From the NCBI GenBank assembly GCA_963921935.1, contig OY998180.1, positions 112,722,183 through 112,786,182 of the forward strand: 64,000 nucleotides of DNA. The letters run 5' to 3'. The notes beneath the pieces were generated by a model. The model saw only the letters and a list, made by a program, of their open reading frames with translations. It was not told the DNA's origin and did no database searches. The translations under genes were made by a program, and so were the position numbers. Of this stretch, positions 22,392 through 32,984 are shown piece by piece (position 1 is the first letter of the stretch; the number at the start of each line of letters is the position of its first letter). Source of the stretch: Galeruca laticollis (taxonomy: Eukaryota > Arthropoda > Insecta > Coleoptera > Chrysomelidae).

Positions 22392-23159
22392 ATGTCGGAT
22401 TCAGAACCCAACTGTACACCGCCCGACGTTGTTGACATTGCTAAGGCAGCTACGAATGATTTAATTCCAACTAAATCATGTAGAGTTTATAATCATGCTT
22501 ACGAAAGATTTCTCACATGGTGCAATGATAAAAACATTTCAAACTATTCGGAAAATGTGCTACTAGCTTATTATTTTGAAATTACAACTAAATTAAAAAT
22601 GAAGAGTTCAACAATGTGGTCTCAGTATTCCATGATAAAATCATTACTGAATATTAAACATGGATTAGATATTAGCAAATATATGAAACTACGTGCTTAT
22701 CTGAAGAAGCAGAATGAAGGGTATACTCCCAAAAAGTCAAAGGTATTCACAAAAGACCAGTTTGAAGATTTTTTAAATAATGCACCTAATGAGCAATATC
22801 TAGGAATTAAGGTTAGTTATAATATTCTAACCTGCATAAATACAATCAAGTTTTTAAATCCATACTACTTTTAGGTTGTTCTAATAATGGGCGTATCTGG
22901 AGCATGTAGATGCGATGAAATGGTGAACATGACAATAGACCATATAAAAGATTTAGGATCTGTTATTCATATAAAGATTCCTGATAGTAAATCCAAAAAG
23001 CCACGATCGTTCACAATTATTGAAGAAATAATTATTTTCCCTGTTAAAAATTCTACTTTTTTGTACGGCCGTCAGCGTACAAAAAAGTACTTTTTTGTCC
23101 GCTCACGGTCGTACAAAAAAGTGGCGTCTGTGAAATCTTACTTCAACATCATGAATTGA
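22392..23159 (+). pseudogene. Crypton-like tyrosine recombinase, C-terminally truncated
   Basis: ATG at 22392. The first exon (140 codons) carries an N-terminal SAM-like core-binding domain: SCRVYNHAYERFLTWCND, ENVLLAYYFEITTKLKMKSS, MIKSLLNIKHGLDISKY. A 63-nt intron (22812-22874, GTTAGT...TTTTAG) leaves the frame intact and restores the start of the catalytic domain, VVLIMGVSGACRCDEMVNMT. There Arg in GACRCDEM is the first catalytic residue of tyrosine recombinases (G-x-R-x-x-E pattern). After SKKPRSFTI (about 23020) the frame runs into hairpin sequence. The second half of the domain with K, H-x-x-R and the nucleophile Tyr is missing, so the enzyme cannot be active. It would have cut and rejoined DNA through a phosphotyrosine. 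Related genes include host-domesticated Crypton proteins, but the location in an LTR argues for a mobile copy. Confidence 0.78.
23054..23122. repeat. Tandem hairpins at the right end of the insertion
   Basis: TACTTTTTTGTAC (23054-23066) pairs perfectly with GTACAAAAAAGTA (23077-23089) around GGCCGTCAGC. A second copy, TACTTTTTTGT ... ACAAAAAAGT, follows at 23088-23122 around CCGCTCACGGTCGT. Two adjacent hairpins share one arm. Confidence 0.85.
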
Positions 23160-23811
23160 CGTTAATAATGTCTACTTTTTTTGACGTTTGCGGAAAAAAT
23201 GTTTATTTCGGCTGAGACCACCAAAATTTCAGATATTGGTTTCGCCACCGCCATACGATACAGTGAGTAGCGCGCAGGTCGAACTAATCGAGGAGGTGGA
23301 AATGTGTAAGGATATGCGAAAGAGTCGAGTCGGGTGTAGGTAATCAGTTGTGTAGATTCTTAGACGACAGTCACCGTAAATACCGTTCCGCCGAACCGTA
23401 TTTTTGGTTTTTTCTTTTCATGTTTCTTTAAAAATTTAATAATTTCTTTGAAGCTTTCTTTTGGTGTATGAATACCACGAGAATTTGGTTATTGTTGAAG
23501 GTAAGATTATTTTTATTATAACGATTCGAAATTAAGTGGTCTTTTCAATCGCAAATCTAGTGTATTCATTGTGTTTATTTTCCGTATTTTAAAAATTCAA
23601 TAATTTCTTTTACGTTTTCTTTTGGTTTATAAGTACCCCGAGAATTTGTTTGTAGTAGAAGGTAAGAAGTTTCTTTTTAATTATAACGGTACGAAATCAA
23701 ATGGTCTTTTCAATCACAAATCTAGTGTATTAATTGTGCTTATTTCCCGTGTTTTAACAATAAGTTGGAACATCTTGGCATAACCGGAGTCCGGCCTTTT
23801 CTTGATCTTTT

Positions 23812-24330
23812 CTTTCATTTTTCCGTGGAGAGGTTTCGATTGAAATATCAGGTAGCGCCAGGCATACATATCCGCTAGGGCTTCCTAATATTTCATATCA
23901 ACAACCCCAATAATTTACTAAGCCACACCCCCGGTCTTTTCTAGTTATTCTCTTTCATTTTCCGTGGAGAGGTTTCGATTGAAATAGCAGGTAGCGCCAG
24001 GCATACAGATCCGCTAGGGCTTCCTAATATTTTAAATCAACAACCCCAATAATTTAATAAATCACACCCCCGGTATTTTCTAGTTATTCTCTTTAATTTT
24101 TCCGTAGAGAGGTTTCGATTGAAATATCAGGTAGCGCCAGGTATACATATCCGCTAGGGCTTCCTAATATTTTAAATCAACAACCCCAATAATTTAATAA
24201 GCCACACCCCCGGTCTTTTCTAGTTATTCTCTTTAATTTTTCCGTGGAGAAGTTTCGATTGAAATATCAGGTAGCGCCAGGCATACATATCCGCTAGGGC
24301 TTCCTAATATTTTAAATCAACAACCCAAAT
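23812..24330 (+). repeat. LTR minisatellite B, four units of about 139 bp
   Basis: Units begin TTTCCGTGGAGAGGTTTCGA and contain GGTAGCGCCAGGCATACATA, GGGCTTCCTAATATTTTAAA and CAACAACCCCAATAATTTAA. The right LTR has ten. Confidence 0.92.
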
Positions 24331-25158
24331 CATTTTTTAACGCCTTCCTCGTTATTCAAAAAGACTTACTACACCTACCGAGTTTACCAAGAATAATTAA
24401 CCATTTTATTAATGTATCTTAAATTGACACGCAACCCGTTTGATTTATAAAAGCTTTGGTGAAACCTATTGCACGAAAAGACCACCGAATTCGGAAGATT
24501 TTACCGTTCCTTTCTTGCATACACTATTTTATATTTACAAAACACTCTCGCTTGTGTCCTGCCTGCTTCGTCGCTACTAACCGCCTATAAATTGTATATA
24601 TGATTTGTTGATATATCTGTTTTGTGGAGACTAGAATATTACCTCCCATTACCTGCATTAATTTATTTTTCTTAGTTTCATTTACTGTATATAACGGCTT
24701 AGTTGACTATATAAGAAAAAAGAATATAGAATTAAAATATAAACCGAACCTTGGTGTTTTATTTACCGACTATAGATTAGCATCTACCCATAGTAGATTA
24801 GTTATTTGGCTGCACGAATTTTAGCTTCCCGTAGAGTGGACCAGGAGCACAACTTTTACTTTAAGATTAGCGAGAACGTTTGTTTTATTTAGCAATAACC
24901 ACCGGATTTTGACAGCAATAGACCCCTGGAATTTACCGTACCTCCATCTGAGACTACCTGGAACTCTCGACGAGTGGAGTTGATGGGCCGTGGAGACAAC
25001 CACGTTAAAAATCTGGCGCCCGAGAAAGTGTAAGGATTCCAAGGTGTCAGAAGTGACGTTCCGAGGCGTTAAGAGGTAGGGCAAGAGGCCGCTACCGGTA
25101 TATTACGCGCAGCGCAGCGCACCGTCGTCGCCTCCGAGAGGAAAACCCGTCACAAATT

Positions 25159-25176
25159 TGGCATCCGAGCAGGGAC
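25159..25176 (+). other. gypsy-2 primer-binding site
   Basis: TGGCATCCGAGCAGGGAC, 4 nt after the LTR end. It resembles the lysine-tRNA primer class (compare GCCCGAACAGGGAC of retroviruses). Confidence 0.65.
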
Positions 25177-26077
25177 CTTAATTTGTTGTTTGAGTAGGAA
25201 CTGTTTTATTTTGTTTTAATTTTTCCCGTGTTCTTTATTATTGAATAATATTCCTTATTTCCGTATTGTTGATTTACTGATTTAGCAGTGACACTGGCTA
25301 TTTGTTAAAACAAGAACCGAGGTATTTTGTTGTGGAACTTTATTTTTTCAGTGTGAAGATTTGAGCAGGGACCTTGACTGTTGAGAAGAGACCTGATTTT
25401 GGATAGATCTTTGATAATTTGGTTTTCCTAGTGTACCGTTTTATTCTTTATTTGACTGTTTTCGCCGTATTGCTGATTATTTGTGGAAAAAAGGGACCAC
25501 TGTATCTTGTTTTGGATTTTTGTCCGTTTTGTTCCGCTTCCGATCTCTTTTCTGTACTATTGATTGAGCCGGGACCTGGTTGTATACTAAAACAAGAACC
25601 GTTGTATTTTGTTTTGGGATTTTACGTTTTTGTGAAGGCTAGAGCAGGGTCCGTTGTTGAAAAGTTTTGTTATACCGTTGTTGTAGAAAAGGTACCTGAT
25701 TGTTGAGGGAACCGGATGATAACTTGGTTTGGATAGTGTTCCGTTTTATTTTGTTTTGACTGTTTTCCGTCATATTGCTGATTATTTGTTAAACCAAGGA
25801 CTTTGTGTCCCATTCTGAATTTCCCGGTATTGTTTCGTTTTGATTTCTTTTCTGTGTTGTTCCGTTTCCGATTTCGTTTTCTTGGTTATTGTTGAAGTGT
25901 GAAGATTTGAGCAGGGACCAAGAATTTGGTTATTGTTGAAGTAGGGAACTGATTGTCGGAAGAAGTCAATTGTTGGTTGTTGTTGAAGAAGAAGGGAACT
26001 GATTGTCAGTATTCGTTAAAGAAGGAACCGTCGTATTTTGTGGTGAAATTTTATTAAAGCAGAAGAGATAAAAATAG
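25177..26077 (+). other. gypsy-2 leader with repeated PBS-like word
   Basis: About 0.9 kb of T-rich untranslated leader. The word GAGCAGGG[AT]CC, part of the primer site, recurs at 25167, 25363, 25642 and 25909 with similar surroundings (TGTGAAGATTTGAGCAGGGA twice). The 95-codon frame at 25419-25706 is hydrophobic, unlike any known protein, and probably chance. Confidence 0.6.
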
Positions 26078-27215
26078 ATGTCAAGCGGAAGTACCGAGGA
26101 ATTGGATATTGCTTTACCATTTGAACGTGGAGCTGCAGAGGAAACACTACCCGTTCCGTGAGCATCGACCCAATTACCCATCATAAGTTCCGTCGAAAAA
26201 GCTACAGACCATCGCGTAAATTGGGTATATTTACTGAAAAACGAGGGTCTTACTGCCCAACTGCAAAAGAGGAATTTATCGACTGCTGGAACCGTTCCTG
26301 ACAAACGAAGAAGGCTCGTTAACTTTTTGAGACGAATAAATTTTTCTCCACTGACCACTAGAAACCAAGAGGATCCGGTGTATTATCCGACCGATATGGC
26401 AACCCAACCGATAAATGAACACGATTGGAAGGTGTCTTTTGGTAACCGAGGAGATCCCGCCGCTTTCATAGAAAGAATCGAAGAAATCTGTACTGCTAAG
26501 AATGTCCAGAAAGATAACTTGCTTCCGGTATTACCGGAATTATTATCAGATGAACCCGCATCTTGGTACCGCAACAACCGAAGTAGGTTCACAACCTAGG
26601 ACGAATTCGAAGCTGAATTCAGAATTTCCTTTTATCCAGTCAACTATGAAGTCGATTTATAAGCCGAGATAGGAAGACGTCTTCAAAGACGAAATGACCT
26701 AGCTACAGACCCTGATGAGGAGGCATGGGAAGCTAAGTTCCGAACAACAGTTAGCATGGCTGTACCGTAATCTTTTACCCGAGTACCGGCTGCAGATACG
26801 AAAAGTAGATTTCAAGGATTTTCCTACGTTCTGTCAAGTGGTAAGGGAATATGAGCTCCTGAGGAAGGAACTCCAAAATGTACCCAACCCAAGTGGACCG
26901 AACCGTGGACCAGTCCGTCCGCAGCTAGTGAGTACCCCTAGATATGGACAGTCCCACAACGCGCCGTCTGATTCAGCTAAAGAGGCCATCCCCAGTACCA
27001 GCCGTCCGTCACCGAACGATACTCATCACGGTCCGACGCTTAATAATACTCAACGACCGTCCGGCTCGTCTTCACGTCCACCAACCTGTTTCCGCTACGG
27101 TGAATCCGGACACTACCGAAATCACTGTAAGAACCCTCCGAAAATATTCTGTTCCCGTTGCCATAAGGAAGGAGTATTTTCCCGAGACTGTTTCTGCAGG
27201 AGGCAGGAAAACTAA
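26078..27215 (+). pseudogene. gypsy-2 gag
   Basis: Starts MSSGSTEELDIALPFERGAA at 26078. A TGA at 26159-26161 and a TAG at 26597-26599 interrupt the first frame. The capsid region is recognisable in EHDWKVSFGNRGDPAAFIER and in VLPELLSDEPASWYRNNRS. A frameshift follows; the second frame (26715-27215) has SSEQQLAWLYRNLLPEYRLQ and a Ser/Pro-rich linker. Two zinc knuckles end it. In the first, CFRYGESGHYRNHC, the second Cys is Tyr; in the second, CSRCHKEGVFSRDC, Phe stands where His is expected. Both are therefore altered. The protein would form the particle and bind RNA. Confidence 0.82.
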
Positions 27216-27289
27216 TCCGAAGCTGTCCCGAGGAGAGGCCGACACAGCTTCCGCAGATATTTGCCTCTCATGCCGAAACGCCAGAAGAA

Positions 27290-28798
27290 ATGACCGATTC
27301 CCGACCGCACATCGACATCGGTGATCAGATATCTAGGACATTTTCCCAAAGAAAGCGAACAAAAGCCCGTCAAACTGCGAGAGCCCGTTTAGCTAATGGA
27401 ATTTTAGTCCCTATCACCGACACATACAAGCTAAAACTGAAGATCCATGACGTCATTGTGGAAGGGCCATTCGAACATTTTCCTGGTCTTATAACTGATA
27501 TTGTGTTAGGACACGGTGTCCTTCGAAATTATAATTTCCGTTTGGAGCTAGGAAGCGGAAAAATATACATGGAAGATAAACTAGTGATGCACTCACCATC
27601 AGCCAATCCTGTTGAGATATTGGAGGTAGGCAACCCGCTCACGAAAGAAACCGATGCTGCTGAACCGAAACCAAGTAAGGACAATGCCGACAAGCGTCTC
27701 TCAGAAGACCGCGGTTCTAAAGTCTCTGCGTCTTCCCTGGTGTTAGGGGTTGACAAAGAGCAATCTGTTTTTAAAGTCTCTGCGTCCTCCCCGGTGTTGT
27801 TAGGGGTTGACAAAGAGCAGTCTGTTTTCGAAGTCTCTGCGTCCTCCCCGGTGTTGTTAGGGATTGACAAGGAGCAATCTGTTTCTGAAGTCTCTGTGTC
27901 TTCCCTGGTGTTAGGGGTTGACAAACAGCAGTCTATTTCTGAAGTCTCTGCGTCTTCCCTGGTGTTAGGGGTTGACAAAGAGCAATCCGTTTTTGAAGTC
28001 TTTGCGTCTTCCCTGGTGTTAGGGGTTGACAAAGAGCAATCCGTTTTTGAAGTCTCTGCGTCTTCCCTGGTGTTAGGGGTTGACAAAGAGCAGTCTGTTT
28101 CTGAAGTCTCTGCGTCTTCCCTGGTGTTAGGGGTTGACAAAGAGCAGTCCGTTTCTGAAGTCTCTGCGTCTTCCCTGGTATTAGGGGTTGACAAAGAGCA
28201 GTCTGTTTCTGAAGTCTCTGCGTCATCCCCGGTGTTGTTAGGGGTGGACAAGGAGCAAGCTGTTTCTGAAGTCTCTGCGTCTTCCCTGGCGTTAGAGGTT
28301 GACAAAGAGCAATATGTTTCTAAAGTCTCTGCGTCCTCCCCGGTGTTGTTAGGGGTTGACAAGGAGCAATCTGTTTCTGAAGTCTCTGCGTCTTCCCTGG
28401 TGTTAGGGGTTGACAAAGAGCAATATGTTTCTGAAGTCTCTGCGTCCTCCCCGGTGTTGTTAGGGGTTGACAAGGAGCAATCTGTCTCTGAAGTCTCTGC
28501 GTCTTCCCTGTTGTTAGGGGTTGACAAGGAGCAAGCTGTTTCTGAAGTCTCTGCGCCTTCCCTGGTGTTAGGGGTTGACAAAGAGCAATCTGTTTCTGAA
28601 GTCTCTGCGTCCTCCCCGGTGTTGTTAGGGGTTGGTGAGGAGCAAGCTATTTCCGAAGTCTCTGCGTCGACCCTGGGTAGTTTAGGAGTTGACAAGGAGC
28701 AATCTAATACTGAAGTCCTTTCGTCGTCTCTGATAAGGGTTAAAAAAACTAAAGAGGATGATAAACCTGGAAAATTGAAGTTATCCCCGGAGGAGTAA
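27290..28798 (+). CDS. gypsy-2 protease region with an 18-fold peptide repeat
   Basis: A 502-codon open frame. Residues 1-125 look like a retropepsin domain lacking the active site: HIDIGDQISRTF stands where the D-[ST]-G motif is expected, then RLANGILVPITDTYKLKLKI and LITDIVLGHGVLRNYNFRLE, typical of the domain's C-terminal half (the ..hLG.dfL motif). From about residue 140 to 480 the protein is 18 tandem units of 18-19 residues, consensus EVSASSLVLGVDKEQSVS, or with SSPVLLG in the longer form. The frame closes LKLSPEE and TAA. RT follows in the same frame after two stops, so the array sits inside pol between protease and RT. Absence of stops over 1 kb of repeats, with unit lengths that are multiples of three, shows the array expanded in frame. 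Function unknown. Confidence 0.7.
   Translation: MTDSRPHIDIGDQISRTFSQRKRTKARQTARARLANGILVPITDTYKLKLKIHDVIVEGPFEHFPGLITDIVLGHGVLRNYNFRLELGSGKIYMEDKLVMHSPSANPVEILEVGNPLTKETDAAEPKPSKDNADKRLSEDRGSKVSASSLVLGVDKEQSVFKVSASSPVLLGVDKEQSVFEVSASSPVLLGIDKEQSVSEVSVSSLVLGVDKQQSISEVSASSLVLGVDKEQSVFEVFASSLVLGVDKEQSVFEVSASSLVLGVDKEQSVSEVSASSLVLGVDKEQSVSEVSASSLVLGVDKEQSVSEVSASSPVLLGVDKEQAVSEVSASSLALEVDKEQYVSKVSASSPVLLGVDKEQSVSEVSASSLVLGVDKEQYVSEVSASSPVLLGVDKEQSVSEVSASSLLLGVDKEQAVSEVSAPSLVLGVDKEQSVSEVSASSPVLLGVGEEQAISEVSASTLGSLGVDKEQSNTEVLSSSLIRVKKTKEDDKPGKLKLSPEE
27716..28735 (+). repeat. Coding minisatellite, about 18 units of 54 or 57 bp
   Basis: Unit: GAAGTCTCTGCGTCTTCCCT then GGTGTTAGGGGTTGACAAAG and AGCAATCTGTTTCT. 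The 57-bp form reads CCGGTGTTGTTAGGG. The two forms are interspersed. A long minus-strand frame over the same interval is a consequence of the three-fold period. Confidence 0.95.
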
Positions 28799-30700
28799 GG
28801 AGATAACCCAAATTATGGCTACATAGGATGCCCGTTAGAAACAATTATTCCGAGTGAAGAAATTAATTTGACGAAAAATCAAAAAGAGAAGTTGAATACA
28901 TTTTTGAACCAGGAGCTTCCGCTATTTGAGAAGATTAGAGGTCCGACTACACTTATTGAGCACGAAATCCGTCAGCTATAGCCCCGGCCGATCAAACAAA
29001 GATACCGACCCCAGAATCCAAAAATGCAGGAGGTGTTCAATACCGAGGTAGACGCGATGTTAGATGAAGGAGTGATAGAACCTTCTACCAGCCCGTGGAG
29101 CTCTCCAATAGTGATTGTGAAGAAGAAAGATGGAAATAACCGTTTCTGCATCGACTTCCGCAAAGTTAACGAAGTTACAATGAAGGATGCTTACCCGCTT
29201 CCATTTATTAATGCTATACTGGATAAGCTGCGGAAAGCCAAATATATTTCCAGTCTAGATTTGAAGAGTGGGTACTGGCAGGTTCCATTAACACCGAAGA
29301 GCAAACCCATTACCGCGTTTACCGTACCGGGACGTGGATTGTTCCAATTCACGGTCCTTCCGTTTGGTTCACATTCCGCACCTGCCACTTTCCGGAGATT
29401 GGTTGACAGACTAATAGGCCCAGATTTAGATCCGTACGCCTTTGCTTATCTGGATGACATCATAGTTCTAGGGGAAACGTTCGAACAACATTTGGAAAAT
29501 CTATCTGAGGTGTTCCGTCGATTACGAGGAGCACGGTTGAAACTGAACCCGGAGAAATGCCACTTCTGTTTACCGTCCATGAAATATTTAGGCCATGTAG
29601 TCACTGGAGATAGAATCCGTACCGATCCAGAGAAAGTCGAGAGCATAATTAAATTTGCAGCGCCGAGGAATATCCGGGAATTAAGAAGATTTTTGAGAGT
29701 CGCATCCTGGTATAGGAGATTTGTGCCATCGTTTTCACAAAAAGTGGCCCCGTTAACGAAATTACTCCGCAAGTTCCAGCGATGGAAGTGGGCTGGAGAA
29801 CAGGAAGCTGCCTTTGCTGAGATTAAAACCTGCCTGTCGGAAGCTCCCGTCTTAAGTTGTCCTGATTTTTCCGTACCGTTCACCCTACAGACAGACGCCT
29901 CCGATTATGGTTTGGGAATTGCCCTTACACAACAGAAGGATGGCCAAGAACATGTGGTAGCATACGCGAGTCGCACACTTAGTCCTGCCGAGAAGAATTA
30001 CTCCGTCACTGAAAAAGAATGTCTCGCCATTGTTTGGGGGATTGAAAAGATGCGTCCTTATCTAGAGGGCTACCATCTCACGGTTGTTACCAATCATCAA
30101 TCTCTTAGATGGCTGCATTCCATAGTGAGTCCGTTCGGTCGTTTAGCCCGATGGAGTATTTTTCTGCAGCAATATGATTTCCAGATACAGTACCGTAAAG
30201 GTGCTCTAAATCGCGTGGCTGACGCTTTGTCCAGAAATCCGCTACCAATGACCGCCGAGACCAATCCATCATCGATACTCTGTATAACCGAGGTAACCGC
30301 CGAATGCTCATGGTACCGGAACAAAAAGGAAGAAGCCCTGAAGGATCCAGACAAGTTCCCTGACTACTGCGTCAAAGAAGGCCGTTTGTACCGTCATTTT
30401 TGGGATATAAATGACCTAAGAGAAACAGAGATGAGTGATCCATGGAAACTGTGCATAGCAAAGTCCGATCGAACTCGAGTTCTCGAAGAAAACCATGATG
30501 CCCCTCACGCTGGACATCTGGGAATCGCCAAGACCATCACTCGTATCGCCAGATTATACTATTGGCCTGGAATGTTTCGAGACATCACCAAGTACGTTCG
30601 CCGGTGTTTGCAATGCCAGAAGTACAAATCATCCCAACAGAAGCCTCCTGGAAAAATGCAGCCATCTCCAAATCAACGACCGTGGGATACTGTTAGCCAT
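28799..30700 (+). pseudogene. gypsy-2 RT, RNase H and integrase zinc finger
   Basis: Same frame as the protease. After the TAA at 28796-28798 come YIGCPLETIIPSEEINLTKN and, past a TAG at 28978-28980, PRPIKQRYRPQNPKMQ. RT motifs: GVIEPSTSPWSSPIVIVKKK, FCIDFRKVNEVTMKDAYPLP, SLDLKSGYWQVPL, LPFGSHSAPATF, YLDD (29447-29458), CHFCLPSMKYLGHVV. RNase H: LQTDASDYGLGIALTQ, EKNYSVTEKECLAIVWG, VTNHQSLRWLHS (Asp to Asn in the usual TDH), ADALSRNPLP. The integrase HHCC finger reads HAGHLGIAKTITRIARLYYW ... RRCLQCQKYKS. A frameshift near 30690-30715 leads into the core. Confidence 0.9.
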
Positions 30701-31553
30701 TGGGCCATTGCCGAGGAGTAGGAAGGGGAACTGCTATGTTGTAATTTTCCAGGACCGATTTACCAAGTGGGTACAATGCAGACCATTGAGGAGTGCTACT
30801 GCCAGTAGCATCGGTACCGCCTTTCACGAAGAGATACTGACCGTATTTGGATGTCGCCGTACCGTATTAACCGATAATGGATCCCAGTATAATACTACAT
30901 TGTTTAGGAATATGTTGAAGGAATTGGGAATCCGACACCGCTCCACACCTCCGTACACGCCGCAAGCTAACCCGGTAGAGAGAGCCAATCGCACTTTGGA
31001 GACGATGATTGCGCAATATGGCGAACGAGATCACCGGGATTGGGATATACGTCTAGCCGACTTGAAGTTTGCGATGAACAACTCCAAACACGATTCGACT
31101 GGGTTTTCACCGGCCTTTTTGAATTTTGGACGAGACCCCGACATTCCGAAATCCCTTAGGAGGGAAATTGAAGACAACCCAGAGAGCAATACGAAAGAAG
31201 GTGCCGTAACTGAAACTCTTAAGGAGGAAGATACAATACCGCATCGTACGAGACTGGATCAATTGCAAGAGTGTTTTGACCTCGTCCGTTTAAATCTGTT
31301 CAGAGCATTTACCAGTCGAAGCCATTATTATAATCTACGTCGTCGAGATTGGAAATGCGCCCTGGGGGAGAAGGTTATGAAAAAAGAGTATACTTTGTCC
31401 TCAGCCGTTGATCATGTCGCCGCAAAATTGGCTCTTACTCTGGGCCCTACGAAGTGATCCGAGTCGTCTCCCCGGTAGTATATGACTTACGAGACGAAAC
31501 TGGCAGGCGATATAACCGAATCCACATTAAGGATTTAAAACCGTTGAGTGATT
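30701..31553 (+). pseudogene. gypsy-2 integrase core and C-terminus
   Basis: Second frame from GPLPRSRKGNCYVVIFQDRF. The first catalytic Asp, expected a few residues before GPLPRS, is lost at the frameshift. The second is in LTDNGSQYNTTLF and the Glu in ANPVERANRTLETM. The C-terminal part GLKFAMN-like (LKFAMNNSKHDSTGFSPAFL) follows. Another shift at about 31435 brings in GPYEVIRVVSPVVYDLRDET and IHIKDLKPLSD, the end of the chromodomain-less tail at 31553. The next 200 bp to the polypurine tract hold no recognisable frame, and no env gene is present. Confidence 0.85.
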
Positions 31554-31754
31554 AGTTCCGCCTACATGAGAGATGTTCCCGTCTGCGCCGAGATATCAGA
31601 ACCCGAGGATTTGGGCCTAGCTCCAGCGTCCGTAGCAGAGGCTACAGACTCAAGAAGACCCGCCCACAATAAGCAGCTCCATAGGAGACCAGTCCGGATT
31701 ACAGTATAAAGACTGAAATAGAGTTAAGTAAATTGTAATTGAGTAAGGTTGTTT

Positions 31755-31773
31755 AAGAAAAAAATTGGGGGGA
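31755..31773 (+). other. gypsy-2 polypurine tract
   Basis: AAGAAAAAAATTGGGGGGA immediately before the 3' LTR. Confidence 0.8.
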
Positions 31774-31836
31774 TGTAACGAGGTTCTCGTTACTGAAAGT
31801 TACCTTGTGTTACCGAGTGGATTTTCAGTTTGTTTT

Positions 31837-32190
31837 TATGTCACCCAGTATATATTTATTTTATATTATATAATCCGTTATGTATTTTGGCCTCTGTATA
31901 AAAATTACTTTTAGTAGTTTATGTCACCGAGTATATATTTATTTTATATTATATATCGTCCGTTATGTATTTTGGCCTCTATATAAAAGTTGCTTTATAG
32001 TTTATGTCGCCGAGTATATATTTATTTTATATTATATATCGTCCGTTATGTATTTTGGCCTCTGTATAAAAGAATCACTTTGTAGTTTATGTCACCGAGT
32101 ATATATTTATTTGATATTATATATCGCCCGTTATGTATTTTGGCCTCTGTATAAAACATTACTTTGTAGTTTATGTCGCCGAGTATATGC
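31837..32190 (+). repeat. LTR minisatellite A, right copy
   Basis: Five units of about 80-86 bp, the same arrangement as in the left LTR. The 126-codon frame across it is a product of the repeat. Confidence 0.9.
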
Positions 32191-32984
32191 TCAAAACATT
32201 TCAGCTATAAGATTTATAACTATTATAAGTGTAAAAAGGACATTATTATTTACTCTCTAGTTTCTGGGTAGAAATAGTTTTGTACATAAGAGATATAGTT
32301 ATTTTAAATTCCAATAATATTTTTATTTTACTGTCTAGTTCCCGTGGGAAAATTATTTATTGCATGTAAAATGTTTATTCCGGCTGATACCACCGAAATT
32401 TCAGATATTGGTTTCGCCACCGCCATACGATAAGCAGTGAGTAGCGCGCAGGTCGAACTAATCGAAGAGGTGGAAATGTGTAAGGATATGCGAAAGAGTC
32501 GAGTCGGGTGTAGGTAGTCAGTTGTGTAGATTCTTAGACGACAGTCACCGTAAATACCGTTCCGCCGAACCGTATTGGTTTTTTCTTTTCTTGTTCCTTT
32601 TAAAAATTTAATAATTTCTTTGAAGTTTTCTTTTGGTGTAAAAATACCACGAGAATTTGGTTATTGTTGAAGGTAAGAGGTTTTTAATTATAACGATTCG
32701 AAATTAAGTGGTCTTTTCAATCGCAAATCTAGTGTATTCATTGTGTTTATTTTCCGTATTTTAAAAATTCAATAATTTCTTTCACGTTTTCTTTGGTTTA
32801 TAAGTACCCCAATAACTTGTTTGTAGTAGAAGGTAAGAAGTTTCTTTTTAATTATAACGGTACGAAATTAAATGGTCTTTTCAATCACAAACCTAGTGTA
32901 TTCATTGTGCTTATTTTCCGTGGTTTAACAATAAGTTGGAACATCTTGGCATAACCGGAGTCCGGCCTTTTCTTGATCTTTTCT

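Larger units (their letters stand above)
21949..23195 (+). mobile_element. Crypton-like (tyrosine recombinase) insertion in the left LTR
   Basis: The right LTR reads GCATGTAAAATGTTTATT without interruption at 32362-32379; the left LTR has 1247 extra bp at this point. The insertion carries a tyrosine-recombinase gene with two small introns, an upstream promoter-like region and hairpin-rich ends (21970-22065 and 23054-23122). No terminal inverted repeats or clear target duplication beyond A residues are visible, as is known for Cryptons. It is absent from the right LTR and from the inverted copy, so it landed after gypsy-2 did. Confidence 0.75.
21355..25154 (+). repeat. gypsy-2 5' LTR with insertion
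   Basis: Contains five copies of an 81-85 bp unit (21418-21835), a 1.25 kb Crypton-like insertion (21949-23195), a twofold repeat of about 165 bp (about 23425-23760), and four copies of the 139-bp unit (23812-24330). The frame corresponding to the ORF of the right LTR starts near 24612 but carries two stops (TAG at 24822-24824 and a TGA near 24980). Confidence 0.88.

Noticed and set aside
27529..28695. 388-codon minus-strand open frame
   Set aside because: It lies opposite the in-frame 54/57-bp repeat. A period divisible by three keeps other frames open too; the plus-strand frame is joined to protease and RT.
31554..31754. Possible env gene in gypsy-2
   Set aside because: Only about 200 bp lie between the integrase end and the polypurine tract, without an open frame.
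31880..32260. 126-codon frame in minisatellite A and its mirror at 38347-38727
   Set aside because: A translation of 80-86-bp repeat units; unit lengths are not multiples of three and the peptide repeats in shifting frames.
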